NCBI GenBank assembly: GCA_947481685.1
Contig: CANKHA010000024.1
Location: 1 to 37,121, forward strand
DNA from: Bradyrhizobiaceae bacterium
GTDB taxonomy: Bacteria > Pseudomonadota > Alphaproteobacteria > Rhizobiales > Xanthobacteraceae
Length of the DNA: 37,121 nt
Direction: 5' to 3'
Shown here: piece after piece, positions 16,084 through 26,209 of the stretch
Layout: every line of letters begins with the position of its first letter
How positions within the stretch are numbered: position 1 is the stretch's first letter
The notes under the pieces: model-generated
Told to the model about the DNA's origin: nothing
Database searches by the model: none
Seen by the model: the letters and a program-made list of their open reading frames with translations, nothing else
Position numbers and translations under genes: made by a program

Positions 16084-16100
16084 TGCGGCGGGAATGTCGC

Positions 16101-17147
16101 CTAGTTGCCGGTATCGGCAAACACGGCGCGCATGCGCTCAACGACGGCCGGCGGCGTGGTGTAGAGTTGCTCGACCAGCCGCTCGATCTCCTCGCCGCTG
16201 GCCGGATCGATATCGAGGGACCGCGCCTTGGCGTCGGCGAGAAATTCCGGATCGTGCATGGTCTTCCAGAAGCTGTCCCGCAGCGCCTGCGCGATCGCGG
16301 GCGGCGTGTCCGGCGGAGCGACATAGGGCCGGCCGAATTCCTGCGTCGCAAGCGGCAGCAGCAGCGCCGCGCGCTGGTCGTCGGTTTTTGCGAACGACAG
16401 CACCAGCGGAACGTCCGGCAGCTCGGGATGCTTCTTGAGCCCGTACTGGCCGACGACGACGATCTTCTTTGTGGCCAGCCGATCTCCCATGGTGGCCTTG
16501 ACGCTCGCCCAGGTGATGCCGCCGATGCCCTGAACTTCTCCGCGCTCCATGGCGAGGCCCGCTTCGCGCGTGCTCTGATATCCCGTCACGACCTTGAACT
16601 TGGTTCCGAGGATGGCGTTGGTCGCCGTCGGAAACGTGTTGGAGGCGCCGCCAGAGCCGCCCAGCACAAGTTCCTTCGCGAAGGCATCGGCAAAGGTCGT
16701 CACCGGCGCATCGGACTTGGCGATCATGATCTGCGTCTCGCGCAGCGCGCTGCCGATCCAGACGAACTTGCGCGCATCGAAGCGGGCGCGATCCGGATGC
16801 AGGATGGCGTCGCTCGCAATCTGCGGATTGATGGCGCCGATGGTCAGGCCGTCGTTGCCGGACTGGGAGAAAATGCGATTGGCTACCGGCAGCGACATCG
16901 GACCGGGCAGATTTTGCGGAACGAAGAGTGGGTTGCCGGGGATGTGCTTTCCCCAATGCTGGGCGATGAGTCGCGCAAAGGCATCGTAACCGCCGCCGGG
17001 GCCGGACCCGATCAGGAGGCGGATTGTCTTGCCGCGAAAATGCTCCTCGATGTTCTGGGCCGATGCGGGGGAATGCGCTGCAATCATCATGAGGACCGCG
17101 GTCAGCATCAGTGCGCCGCAACGGCCGAACGCGAATATCGATCTCAT
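16101..17147 (-). CDS. Tripartite tricarboxylate transporter (Bug/TctC) substrate-binding protein
   Basis: A 348-residue periplasmic binding protein. Signal peptide 1-30 (cleavage S-P-A-S-A). Typical Bug features are KTIRLLIGSGPGGGYDAFAR (about 40-59), then QNLPGPMSLPVANRIF, and the C-terminal region of repeated helices (PPDTPPAIAQALRDSFW). Bug proteins bind small carboxylates or similar metabolites and pass them to TctAB membrane partners; neither partner gene is in the window, as is common for orphan Bug proteins. It is transcribed divergently from the racemase-fold gene at 17258, with a 110-base shared promoter gap, which suggests a common substrate or inducer (inference). It ends just past the aqpZ terminator. 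Confidence 0.85.
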   Translation of the reverse strand: MRSIFAFGRCGALMLTAVLMMIAAHSPASAQNIEEHFRGKTIRLLIGSGPGGGYDAFARLIAQHWGKHIPGNPLFVPQNLPGPMSLPVANRIFSQSGNDGLTIGAINPQIASDAILHPDRARFDARKFVWIGSALRETQIMIAKSDAPVTTFADAFAKELVLGGSGGASNTFPTATNAILGTKFKVVTGYQSTREAGLAMERGEVQGIGGITWASVKATMGDRLATKKIVVVGQYGLKKHPELPDVPLVLSFAKTDDQRAALLLPLATQEFGRPYVAPPDTPPAIAQALRDSFWKTMHDPEFLADAKARSLDIDPASGEEIERLVEQLYTTPPAVVERMRAVFADTGN

Positions 17148-17257
17148 CTGGCACCCTCACCTGTGGAGCGACAACGGCGTCAGGCTAAGCGCCCGTTTTT
17201 GTCTTGTCGAGATCGGCGATACGCCGATAACCTGACGCGAGGAGCAGGAACCGGACA

Positions 17258-18028
17258 TTGGGATCGACATTGGCATCACCTTCAGCGAGCAATGCGTCCG
17301 GCCCCCTGATTGGGATGGCGAAGCCGACCGCGCACGGCGCGAAGTCCTACAGCGATCTCGTCGCGATGCTGCCGGATCATGTCAGAACGGTTGTGCGCTA
17401 TGCGCTGATCAAGCACGGCACGATGGAGGAATTCGCGACCGCAATCCCAGGTTATGCCGTCATGGTCGCGGAACTTGCCGCCGAAGGCGCCGACCTCATT
17501 CATGCCGAAGGCACGCCGCCGTTTCTCATCCTGGGCTACGACGAGGAACGACGCACGATCGACGCCTGGGAGAAAAGCACGGGCGTGCCGATCTTCACGT
17601 CGGCGATGTGTCAGGTGAATGCGCTGCGCGCGCTTGGCGTGCGCAAGCTGCTCGATGCCGGTTACGACCCGACAACCGGGCCGGAGGCAGAGCGCTATTT
17701 TCGGGCGGCAGGATTTGACGTGCTGGCGGTGGAGAAGGTGCCGGTCGACTGGAGCGCTACCGTCGATCTGACGGAAGACGAAGTGTTCGACATGCTCGCG
17801 GCCGTGGTCCGCCGTCATCCCGGCGCGGAAGGTCTCTGCCTGCAAGGCAGCAAGCATTGGTACCTGTCGGCGGCGATCCAGCGGATCGAGGATGAACTCG
17901 GCATTGCGGTCGTTCACCCGATTGCCGCCCGCTACTGGGAATTGATGGCCCGGCTTGGACTGCAGGGCCCCCGCCCCGGCGTCGGCCGCCTGTTGCGCGA
18001 CATGCCGCCGCTCACTTTACCGGGCTGA
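17258..18028 (+). CDS. Cytoplasmic Asp/Glu racemase-fold protein lacking usual catalytic cysteines
   Basis: A 256-residue relative of the exported protein at 9170. Shared landmarks: PLIGMAKPT (16-24), EGTPPF (84-89), TSAMCQVNALRALGVRKLL (114-132) and the LCLQGSKHW segment (193-201) where the superfamily normally has its second catalytic cysteine. Cysteines 118 and 194 exist but are not at the expected catalytic positions as I align them by eye. A TTG start at 17258 is chosen over ATG 17315 because the first beta strand lies before that ATG and AGGAA stands 7 bases upstream. No signal peptide. The reaction is unknown; the divergent Bug gene hints at carboxylate metabolism. Its 3' end overlaps the DUF817 gene by 17 bases, tail to tail. 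Confidence 0.72.
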   Translation: MGSTLASPSASNASGPLIGMAKPTAHGAKSYSDLVAMLPDHVRTVVRYALIKHGTMEEFATAIPGYAVMVAELAAEGADLIHAEGTPPFLILGYDEERRTIDAWEKSTGVPIFTSAMCQVNALRALGVRKLLDAGYDPTTGPEAERYFRAAGFDVLAVEKVPVDWSATVDLTEDEVFDMLAAVVRRHPGAEGLCLQGSKHWYLSAAIQRIEDELGIAVVHPIAARYWELMARLGLQGPRPGVGRLLRDMPPLTLPG

Positions 18029-18926
18029 CGGCGCGCGTCTCAGGCCGCTTGATCAGCACGACGAGCGTGTAGCTGATGATCAGCAGCAGGAACCATGAGC
18101 CGAGCTTACCAAAGCTGACCATCGCCCAGCCGGAGCGCTGGCCGGGATAGATCCATGTCTGGGTCCAGGTGCCGACATTCTCCGCGATCCAGATGAAGAT
18201 CGCGATCAGGAAGAAGCCGAGCAGCAGCGGCATCGAGCGCCGCACGCGCCAGTTGATGAACGTCACCTGCGTGCGCGCGAACAGGAAGACGGTGGCGGCG
18301 AACAGGAGCCAGCGCAAATCGATCACGTAGTGATGCATGAAGAAGTTGGCGTAGATGCCGAGGCTCAGCAGCACGAGCGTCCACACCGGCGGGTGATGCT
18401 TGAACTCGAAATGAAACAGGAACCAGCAACGGCAGAGGTAGCTGCCGATGCAGGAATACATGAAGCCGGTGAACAGCGGCACGCCTTCGATGCGGAAGAA
18501 GGCGGGTTCCGGATAGATCCACGAGCCGACCGAGGTCTTGAAGATTTCCATCAGCGTGCCGACGATGTGGTAGGCGAAAATCACTTTCGCCTCTTCCCAG
18601 GTCTCCAGCTTGAAGGCGAGCAGCGCGACCTGCATCGCGATGGCAGCGAGAAACAGGAAATCGTAGCGCGCGAGCGCAGCGCCACGCGGATACCAGAAAT
18701 GGGTGGCGAGCAGGAGCCCGACCATCAACCCGCCGAACAGGCAGGCCCAAGCCTGCTTCATGCCGAAGCGCAGAAACTCGTACAGCGCGGCGGTGACCGG
18801 CCGCTGCGCCATCGCGGCCGCAAGGCGGCTTTCGCCGGCGATGAAGCGGCGCAGCGGCGCCCATGTAGCGGCGGCGCTTTGCGGGCGTTGCTGGTGGTCG
18901 TCGTCGGACAGAGGCGTTTCCCTCAA
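18012..18926 (-). CDS. DUF817 family integral membrane protein
   Basis: A 304-residue polytopic membrane protein matching DUF817 by its conserved YEFLRFGMKQAWACLFGG region, then FKLETWEEAKVIFAYHIVGT, SWIYPEPAFFRIEGVPLFTG, and the late WIAENVGTWTQTWIYPGQ. About eight membrane spans are apparent. Function unknown. The start is uncertain: a TTG at 18926 gives the listed protein, and the first internal ATG (18812) would remove residues that look homologous (PLRRFIAGESRL), so TTG is preferred despite a weak ribosome site. Transcription converges with the racemase-fold gene. Confidence 0.82.
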   Translation of the reverse strand: MRETPLSDDDHQQRPQSAAATWAPLRRFIAGESRLAAAMAQRPVTAALYEFLRFGMKQAWACLFGGLMVGLLLATHFWYPRGAALARYDFLFLAAIAMQVALLAFKLETWEEAKVIFAYHIVGTLMEIFKTSVGSWIYPEPAFFRIEGVPLFTGFMYSCIGSYLCRCWFLFHFEFKHHPPVWTLVLLSLGIYANFFMHHYVIDLRWLLFAATVFLFARTQVTFINWRVRRSMPLLLGFFLIAIFIWIAENVGTWTQTWIYPGQRSGWAMVSFGKLGSWFLLLIISYTLVVLIKRPETRAVSPVK

Positions 18927-19068
18927 GGAAATTACGTGGCGCGAAGAGAAAGCACGGGCGTGCCCGGGTCAAGTCCGGCACCTCCCTGTTCAAAACAGCT
19001 TAGGCTCAAGAGAAAACGCGGCAGAACGGTTGGGGATTCTGCGCGACGCCGATATGCTTGAAGGCACC

Positions 19069-19635
19069 ATGACTGACGCGGACATCATCTACTATCGTTG
19101 GCTGGATTGGCCGGTCTTTGTTTTACTTGCCTTGCTGGCGGCCTCCGCCCTTTTTGTGCTTATTCGCGATTTGCAACTAAGCGCGGGCAGTATTCGAGCT
19201 TCAGGACTGAGCACGGACACCCGCACGGGGTTCAGATTGTCCTTGATCGCCATTCCTTGTGCACTTTGCGCATACATTTATTACTCAATTACCGGCTATA
19301 GCTATGAGAGCAAACGGCTTGTAATCAGCAGCAGCTACCTGGCTTGTGTTTCTTGGCGCGAGCCAGGCGGAAAGTTCATGCAGATACCGTGGAGTTCTTT
19401 CACCAATATCAGTCGCGTATATTGGGGAAGATATCCAAATCCACATTTACGGTTCGACCTTGATCCAGCGCGCGCTAAAGACTTCCCATGGACCGAATAT
19501 GTTCGGAACCAAGGCTGGGTGCTTTGCGATATTCACAGCTTAACGGATAATCCTCGCGAGAACGCTTTTTCTACCGATACCGATGAAATTCTTTCCCGCG
19601 TATTGAACACGTGGCGTGCAGCGCAAATTCAATAG
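19069..19635 (+). CDS. Hypothetical two-span membrane protein
   Basis: A 188-residue protein with membrane segments at about 14-33 and 54-72, then a soluble domain rich in tryptophan, tyrosine and serine ([25 protein letters not shown]) that looks like a pleckstrin- or YcxB-like small beta domain, although no family can be named. Start 19069 has GAAGG five bases upstream; an in-frame ATG at 19054 would add five residues. Its base composition is more AT-rich than neighbouring core genes, a mild sign of foreign origin. A strong terminator shared with rpoD follows directly. Confidence 0.68.
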   Translation: MTDADIIYYRWLDWPVFVLLALLAASALFVLIRDLQLSAGSIRASGLSTDTRTGFRLSLIAIPCALCAYIYYSITGYSYESKRLVISSSYLACVSWREPGGKFMQIPWSSFTNISRVYWGRYPNPHLRFDLDPARAKDFPWTEYVRNQGWVLCDIHSLTDNPRENAFSTDTDEILSRVLNTWRAAQIQ

Positions 19636-19638
19636 CAA

Positions 19639-19670
19639 AAAAATCGCCGGGGATGAGCCCGGCGATTTTT
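19639..19670. terminator. Bidirectional terminator between hypothetical gene and rpoD
   Basis: Perfect 13-bp stem (aaaaatcgccggg / cccggcgattttt) with a 6-base loop, with A and T runs suited to termination in both directions. Confidence 0.9.
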
Positions 19671-19689
19671 CACAACGAATGAATGGCGA

Positions 19690-21801
<2,112 letters not shown>

Positions 21802-22050
21802 TCATCTCTCCTGGGCCGTCGCACCGGCTGTAATCGCGGCTGCAAGCGCGCCCCGATTTGCGCCGACAACAAACTCGGCGGCGGCCCGCCCGAATCGGCA
21901 TCCCCGTAAGCTGCGGGATGCCCGTTAAACTCCGATTAACCGTAGTTATTCCGGCACTTCCCGACGCCCGGCAAGTCCCTTTTTTCCGAGTCCTTTTCTC
22001 CGAGTCTTGGGGCCAGAGTCCAGCCCCAAACGCTCACGCCGCCAGCGGAC

Positions 22051-24042
22051 CTAAAAAGTCCGCGCCGCGCGCCCTGACGAAAGGCCGAACCCCTCGATCA
22101 GCGCCTCGGTTCCGTCCAGGTCGGCAAGCCGCGCCTTGACGTCCCGCAACCACGAATTATTGGCTTCAGACGCATCCTGGCCCGATTCTAACTGGGAAGC
22201 TAAGGCCAGCTCGGCGTCTTTCAGCTCCTTAATTAGGGAATTCCACTGCCGATGCAAGGCAACAAGCTGTTTCCACGTCGATAATACGTCCGCCGGAGCC
22301 GATTCCGGGGCCAAACCCCAGACCGAGTTGGTGGTGACGGCCCGGTCCGCTCGTTCCAGCAGGTCGCCGGCACCCCGCGTCACGACTTCGGCCTGCAAAC
22401 CGGGGGCGTCGATGCCCTCGTCGTGGGCATAGATGTCGATCAGCACACCTTTAAGGCGGCCGGCATCCGCATGGCGGAATTCAAGCTGGGCCAGATCCTC
22501 GAGGTGGTCGCGCAGCAGCCAGGGATGATTGAGCACGGCCTTGAGGATCAGCGCCTCCCGCAACGGGATCGAGGTGCGATAGCCGCGGTGAATCGGGCTG
22601 GTCGCAAGCTGCGGGCTTGCCACGAGATAAGGCTGCCCCGGCCGGGCGTTCGCCGCAGGACGGCGCGGATAGTTGCCTGCCCTGCCCTGACCCTGCGCCG
22701 CCGCCTGTTGCCGCCATGGCTCACTCTGTTGCCAGGATGCGCTTCCTGTCCGGCGCTGTGACGAGCCGTCGCCCTGGCCGAACAACGCGCGCAACCGATC
22801 GTTGAAATCCTGCTTGTAATATTTCCGCACCGTCTCGTCGCCGATCGTGGCGGTGAGATGCGATACGCGTGACTCCAGCGCAGCGCGGCGCTCCGGTGTA
22901 TCGAAGCCGCCGCCTTCGGTCTCGCGCGTCCACAGCATCTGCGCGAGCGGCAGCGATTGCGCGAGCACTTCGGCCACCGCTTCGCGGCCGCCGGCGCGCA
23001 CCAGATCGTCGGGATCCTGCCCATCCGGCAGCAGCGCGAATTTCAGGCTCTTGCCCGGCAACAACCGCGGCAAGGCGATATCGCCCGCGCGATAAGCCGC
23101 CTTGCGTCCGGCATTGTCGCCATCGAAACACAGGATCGGCTCGTCGCTCATTTTCCAGAGCAGCGTGAGCTGGTCTTCGGTCAGCGCGGTGCCGAGCGGC
23201 GCCACGCTGCCCTCGAAGCCTGCGCTGACCATGGCGATGACGTCGACGTAACCTTCAACGACAATCAGCGGCGCGCCATTATGCGCAGCCTGCCGCGCAG
23301 CGGGCAGGTTGTAGAGATTGCTGCCCTTGTGAAAGAGCGGCGTCTCCGGCGAGTTGAGATATTTCGCCGGAACGTCTTTCTCCAGAGCACGACCGCCAAA
23401 GGCAATGATGCGCCCGCGCAGATCGGTGATCGGAAACATCACGCGGTCGCGGAAGCGATCATACGGCACCGGAATATCGTCGCCGCCGATCAACATGCCG
23501 GCCTCGATCATGTCCGCCACCGGAATATTGTGGCTGCCGAGATGCTCCTTTAGCGCGAAGCGTTCGCCGGGCGCATAGCCCATGCGAAAGCGCAACTGCG
23601 TGCCGGGATCGATGCTGCGATCGGCGAGATAGCCGCGCGCCTTGGCGCCGATGCGGGTCGAGAGCGTGGCCTGAAAGAACTTGGCCGCGATCTCCATCAC
23701 GTCGTGCAGCGTCTTGCGCCGCTCTTCGCGTTGCGCCGCTTCCTTGGTGGCGACGGGCATCGGCAGGCCGGCCATGGCGGCAAGCCGCTCGACCGCTTCA
23801 ACGAAGGTAAGGCCTTCCGTCTCCATCACGAAGCTGAAGATGTCGCCGCTCTTGCCCGAGGAGAAATCCTTGTAGAAGCCCTTCTGGTCATTGACCGTGA
23901 AGGACGGCGATTTCTCCTTGTTGAACGGCGAGAGCCCTTTCCATTCGCGGCCCGCGCGCTTGAGGTTCACGCGCTTGCCCACGACTTCGGAAACCGGAAG
24001 CCGGGCGCGCAGCTCGTCCAGGAATTGCGGAGGAAAGGCCAT
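22051..24042 (-). CDS. dnaG: DNA primase DnaG without zinc ligands
   Basis: A 663-residue primase that makes RNA primers for replication with the DnaB helicase. Start 24042 gives the standard MAFPPQFLDELRARLPVSEVVG opening; an extension to 24087 is unlikely. The N-terminal zinc-binding fold is present, but its ligands are replaced: GLSPFNKEKSPSF (37-49) instead of CPFH-type, and YKDFSSGKSGD (57-67) where CFGCG is usual. This ligand loss is, as far as I recall, shared by Hyphomicrobiales primases. The TOPRIM catalytic motifs are intact: VVEGYVDV (261-268) and CFDGDNAG (305-312). After about 430 comes a low-complexity glutamine/arginine linker and then the helicase-interaction domain. Confidence 0.96.
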   Translation of the reverse strand: MAFPPQFLDELRARLPVSEVVGKRVNLKRAGREWKGLSPFNKEKSPSFTVNDQKGFYKDFSSGKSGDIFSFVMETEGLTFVEAVERLAAMAGLPMPVATKEAAQREERRKTLHDVMEIAAKFFQATLSTRIGAKARGYLADRSIDPGTQLRFRMGYAPGERFALKEHLGSHNIPVADMIEAGMLIGGDDIPVPYDRFRDRVMFPITDLRGRIIAFGGRALEKDVPAKYLNSPETPLFHKGSNLYNLPAARQAAHNGAPLIVVEGYVDVIAMVSAGFEGSVAPLGTALTEDQLTLLWKMSDEPILCFDGDNAGRKAAYRAGDIALPRLLPGKSLKFALLPDGQDPDDLVRAGGREAVAEVLAQSLPLAQMLWTRETEGGGFDTPERRAALESRVSHLTATIGDETVRKYYKQDFNDRLRALFGQGDGSSQRRTGSASWQQSEPWRQQAAAQGQGRAGNYPRRPAANARPGQPYLVASPQLATSPIHRGYRTSIPLREALILKAVLNHPWLLRDHLEDLAQLEFRHADAGRLKGVLIDIYAHDEGIDAPGLQAEVVTRGAGDLLERADRAVTTNSVWGLAPESAPADVLSTWKQLVALHRQWNSLIKELKDAELALASQLESGQDASEANNSWLRDVKARLADLDGTEALIEGFGLSSGRAARTF

Positions 24043-24123
24043 GGTGATTCGCGACCCTAGAGGGGAATCGCAGTCATTATAGGGCAAGGCGCGGAAAGCC
24101 CGGAATTACCGGGGTTTGTGCAC

Positions 24124-24142
24124 ATATTCACAGGTTTCCACA
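24124..24142. promoter_or_regulatory. Two DnaA-box-like 9-mers upstream of dnaG
   Basis: atattcaca (24124-24132; 8 of 9 to TTATNCACA) and gtttccaca (24134-24142; 7 of 9 to TTATCCACA), one base apart in the same orientation, about 80-100 bases upstream of the dnaG start. Suggestive only. Confidence 0.3.
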
Positions 24143-24223
24143 GGGTCCCGAGGAGGGTAGTGGGTCAGTTTGAAAAACGATCCGCTACCAAACAGTCGCT
24201 GTCTGCCTTTACGCTGCTCCACA

Positions 24224-24619
24224 TCAGGCAGTTTCCATCGCTTTCTTTGCTGCGATTGTGAGGAAGCCGGACCTGGTGAAGCCATTTGCTTCCGCATAGC
24301 TGTCGATCAATTCGAGTTCGTCGGCTGGCAGGGTGATGTTCACCCTCACGGTTTTCACCGTGTTGGCCGGCGCGGGAATGAGAACGACAACACCATCGGC
24401 GTTTTCCTTGTCTGCCATCACTTCCTCAATCGAAGACGGTTCTGGAATTGCTTCCTTATCTTCGATCATGCCCACGATATGCAGAGAAAGGGCTTCCACT
24501 GCATTTGCGCGAGCCTCATCCAGATCCTTTCCAGCGGTAACGCAACCGGGAAAGTCTGGAAACGAAACGCCATAGTCGCTGTCAGAATCCTTATGGATCA
24601 AGGCAAGATATTGTTTCAT
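24224..24619 (-). CDS. hicB: HicB antitoxin
   Basis: A 131-residue antitoxin. N-terminal partial RNase H-like HicB domain: QYLALIHKDSDSDYGVSFPD (3-22), FPGCVTAGKDLDEA and the VEALSLHI helix. C-terminal ribbon-helix-helix DNA-binding part from about 90 (VRVNITLPADELELIDSYA, GFTRSGFL). This two-domain form binds and neutralises HicA and represses its own promoter. Start 24619 with an upstream GGAGAGAG; the frame is open to 24847 through the toxin gene, but that part is spurious. It follows hicA by 80 bases on the same transcript. Confidence 0.93.
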   Translation of the reverse strand: MKQYLALIHKDSDSDYGVSFPDFPGCVTAGKDLDEARANAVEALSLHIVGMIEDKEAIPEPSSIEEVMADKENADGVVVLIPAPANTVKTVRVNITLPADELELIDSYAEANGFTRSGFLTIAAKKAMETA

Positions 24620-24699
24620 CGGTTTTCTCTCTCCGGCCATTGGGCCGTCGTAATACGGTAATTCGCCGTGGACTCCGCTTAGGGCGTCTCCCGCCGCCC

Positions 24700-24888
24700 T
24701 CAGCGCAACTTGATGCCAGCCTGCTTTTCGATGCTCCTTAGTGTGCCCTTCGGCATGTCTCTCTTCGGGTGGGGCACTGTCACACGCCCCGGTTTCGTCG
24801 GGTGTTTGAATTGAACATGGCTGCCCTTCTGGGCAACCTGAACCCATCCATCTGCCTTCAGCGCGGATATGATGCCTCGACTGTCCAT
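24700..24888 (-). CDS. hicA: HicA mRNA interferase toxin
   Basis: A 62-residue toxin of the double-stranded-RNA-binding fold that cleaves mRNA when free of HicB. The catalytic histidine is His24 in QKGSHVQFKHPTKPG; the end PKGTLRSIEKQAGIKLR is typical. Length fits the family. The ATG at 24888 is preceded by no ribosome site: a palindrome and a TATAAA box abut it, so translation may start leaderless or weakly, which would keep toxin levels low. It is first in the hicA-hicB pair, apparently intact. Confidence 0.93.
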   Translation of the reverse strand: MDSRGIISALKADGWVQVAQKGSHVQFKHPTKPGRVTVPHPKRDMPKGTLRSIEKQAGIKLR

Positions 24889-24889
24889 G

Positions 24890-24903
24890 GTGTATTTATA
24901 CAC
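24890..24903 (-). promoter_or_regulatory. HicB operator candidate O1
   Basis: Palindrome gtgtat-tt-atacac, overlapping the predicted -10 box and ending one base from the hicA ATG. It shares the gtgt-a/t-acac pattern with O2. Confidence 0.6.
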
Positions 24904-24925
24904 ACCATTCAACGGCTAAAGTCAA
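24895..24925 (-). promoter_or_regulatory. hicAB promoter candidate
   Basis: On the minus strand: -35 TTGACT (24925-24920) and -10 TATAAA (24900-24895), spacer 19 bases (18 if GTATAA is used). A start site about 7 bases after the -10 falls on the hicA ATG itself. Confidence 0.55.
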
Positions 24926-24930
24926 CCATC

Positions 24931-24950
24931 AGTGTGTAATAATACACACT
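24931..24950 (-). promoter_or_regulatory. HicB operator candidate O2
   Basis: Palindrome agtgtgta-ataa-tacacact with perfect 8-bp arms, just upstream of the predicted -35. It is likely a binding site for the HicB ribbon-helix-helix domain. Confidence 0.65.
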
Positions 24951-25049
24951 ATAAGGTAGGATATTTCCGGCTATCCCCCTCTTCCGGCTGAAAGAAAAGA
25001 GTTTGCAACCAGACTTGCCACAAACGCCGGATCATCGTACGGCGCACCC

Positions 25050-25658
25050 ATGGCGTCGCCCGAGAACCCTCCCTTCGATCCGCTTGCTCCGCACGTCAAA
25101 CCCCACGTTCCTCTCCTCTCCCTCTACAACACGTTTTTCTGGGTCGGGATGTTCAGCTTCGGCGGCGGACTGAGCGGCTGGCTGCACCGGGAGATGGTGA
25201 CCTCCCGGCGCTGGATGACCGAAGATGAGTTCTTCTCCGGCTACAGCCTCAGCCAGGTCCTGCCCGGCGTGAACGCCAGCAATCTCACCGTTTATATCGG
25301 CCATCATCTGCGCGGATGGCAGGGCGCGGCGGTGGCGCTGACCGCGCTGGTGACGGGACCGTTCTTCGTCGTGATCCTGGTCGCCTTTGCTTACCACTAT
25401 CTGCTGGAAGTGCCGGGCTTTCAGGCCGCGGTCGCCGGGATCGCCGCCGCCGCCATCGGCATGCTGGTCCGGCTCGGACTGATCGCCGCACGCAGGGCCG
25501 CGATCTCCGTCGTGCCGGCACTAATCATGGTCGTTGTTTTCGTCGCGGTTGGATTGCTGCGCTGGCCGCTCGTCCCTGTGGTTGCGGTGATGGCGCCGGC
25601 CAGCATCCTGATCGCGCGATGGCAATTTCTGAAAGCGAAGGCGGACACCGATGCGTGA
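25050..25658 (+). CDS. Chromate transporter family protein, first half
   Basis: A 202-residue membrane protein of the short-chain CHR family. The signature is in the N-terminal half: MFSFGGGLSGWLHREMV (about 34-50), then GYSLSQVLPGVNASNLTVYIG. Five or so membrane spans follow. Short CHR proteins come as adjacent pairs forming a heterodimer equal to one long ChrA; the partner starts before this gene ends (8-base overlap at 25651), so the two are translationally coupled. Chromate efflux is the best-known family role, but short-chain pairs often have untested substrates. The start at 25050 is chosen by frame; the ribosome site is weak. It lies divergently from hicA. Confidence 0.85.
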   Translation: MASPENPPFDPLAPHVKPHVPLLSLYNTFFWVGMFSFGGGLSGWLHREMVTSRRWMTEDEFFSGYSLSQVLPGVNASNLTVYIGHHLRGWQGAAVALTALVTGPFFVVILVAFAYHYLLEVPGFQAAVAGIAAAAIGMLVRLGLIAARRAAISVVPALIMVVVFVAVGLLRWPLVPVVAVMAPASILIARWQFLKAKADTDA

Positions 25659-26199
25659 CGATCCGCTGCTCGCCTTGCTGTTCGTTATCGCACCGCTGTC
25701 GATTGTGGCGGTCGGCGGCGCATCAAGCATCTACGCGCCGCTGCAGCACCAGAGCGTCGACGTCTATCACTGGATTACGGCGCGCGAATACCTGGAGATG
25801 TTCGCTATCGCGCGGGTGACGCCCGGCCCGGGCTCGATGATCGCGACGCTGATCGGCTGGCAGGTCGCCGGCATTCCCGGCGCGCTGGTTGCGACGCTGG
25901 CGCTGTTCGTGCCGTCCTCGGTGCTCGCCGTCGTTCTCGCCGGCTTCTGGAATAGATACCGTGGCACCGAATGGCATACCGCCATCGAGACCGGCCTGCG
26001 GCCGATCGCAAGCGGCCTCGTTCTCGCGGCGGTTGTCGTGTTGCTGCGGCTGGCGGAAAGCGGGCCGCTCTCCTGGGCCGTGGTTGCTGTCGCCACCGCC
26101 GTGCTGATGTGGCTGCCGAGGCTGCATCCAACAGTTGTGCTGGCGGCGGGCGGCGCGGTCTATGTCGCCGCGCATTACGCGGGCTTCACGACGCTCTGA
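25651..26199 (+). CDS. Chromate transporter family protein, second half
   Basis: A 182-residue partner of the preceding protein. The CHR signature is visible as IVAVGGASSIYAPLQ (about 18-32) and FAIARVTPGPGSMIATLIGWQVAG (51-74). Four to five hydrophobic spans follow. The ATG lies inside the last codons of the upstream gene, typical for a CHR pair. Opposite membrane topology of the two halves is expected from the family. A small lipoprotein gene follows after 10 bases and may be in the same operon. Confidence 0.85.
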   Translation: MRDDPLLALLFVIAPLSIVAVGGASSIYAPLQHQSVDVYHWITAREYLEMFAIARVTPGPGSMIATLIGWQVAGIPGALVATLALFVPSSVLAVVLAGFWNRYRGTEWHTAIETGLRPIASGLVLAAVVVLLRLAESGPLSWAVVAVATAVLMWLPRLHPTVVLAAGGAVYVAAHYAGFTTL

Positions 26200-26209
26200 G
26201 GAACAATAG

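Noticed and set aside
16083-17309. Plus-strand frame opposite the Bug protein gene (408 codons)
   Set aside because: The minus-strand gene has a signal peptide and family motifs; the opposite frame has none.
24620-24847. Upstream extension of hicB through hicA
   Set aside because: Would overlap the toxin gene; homology starts at MKQYLALIH.
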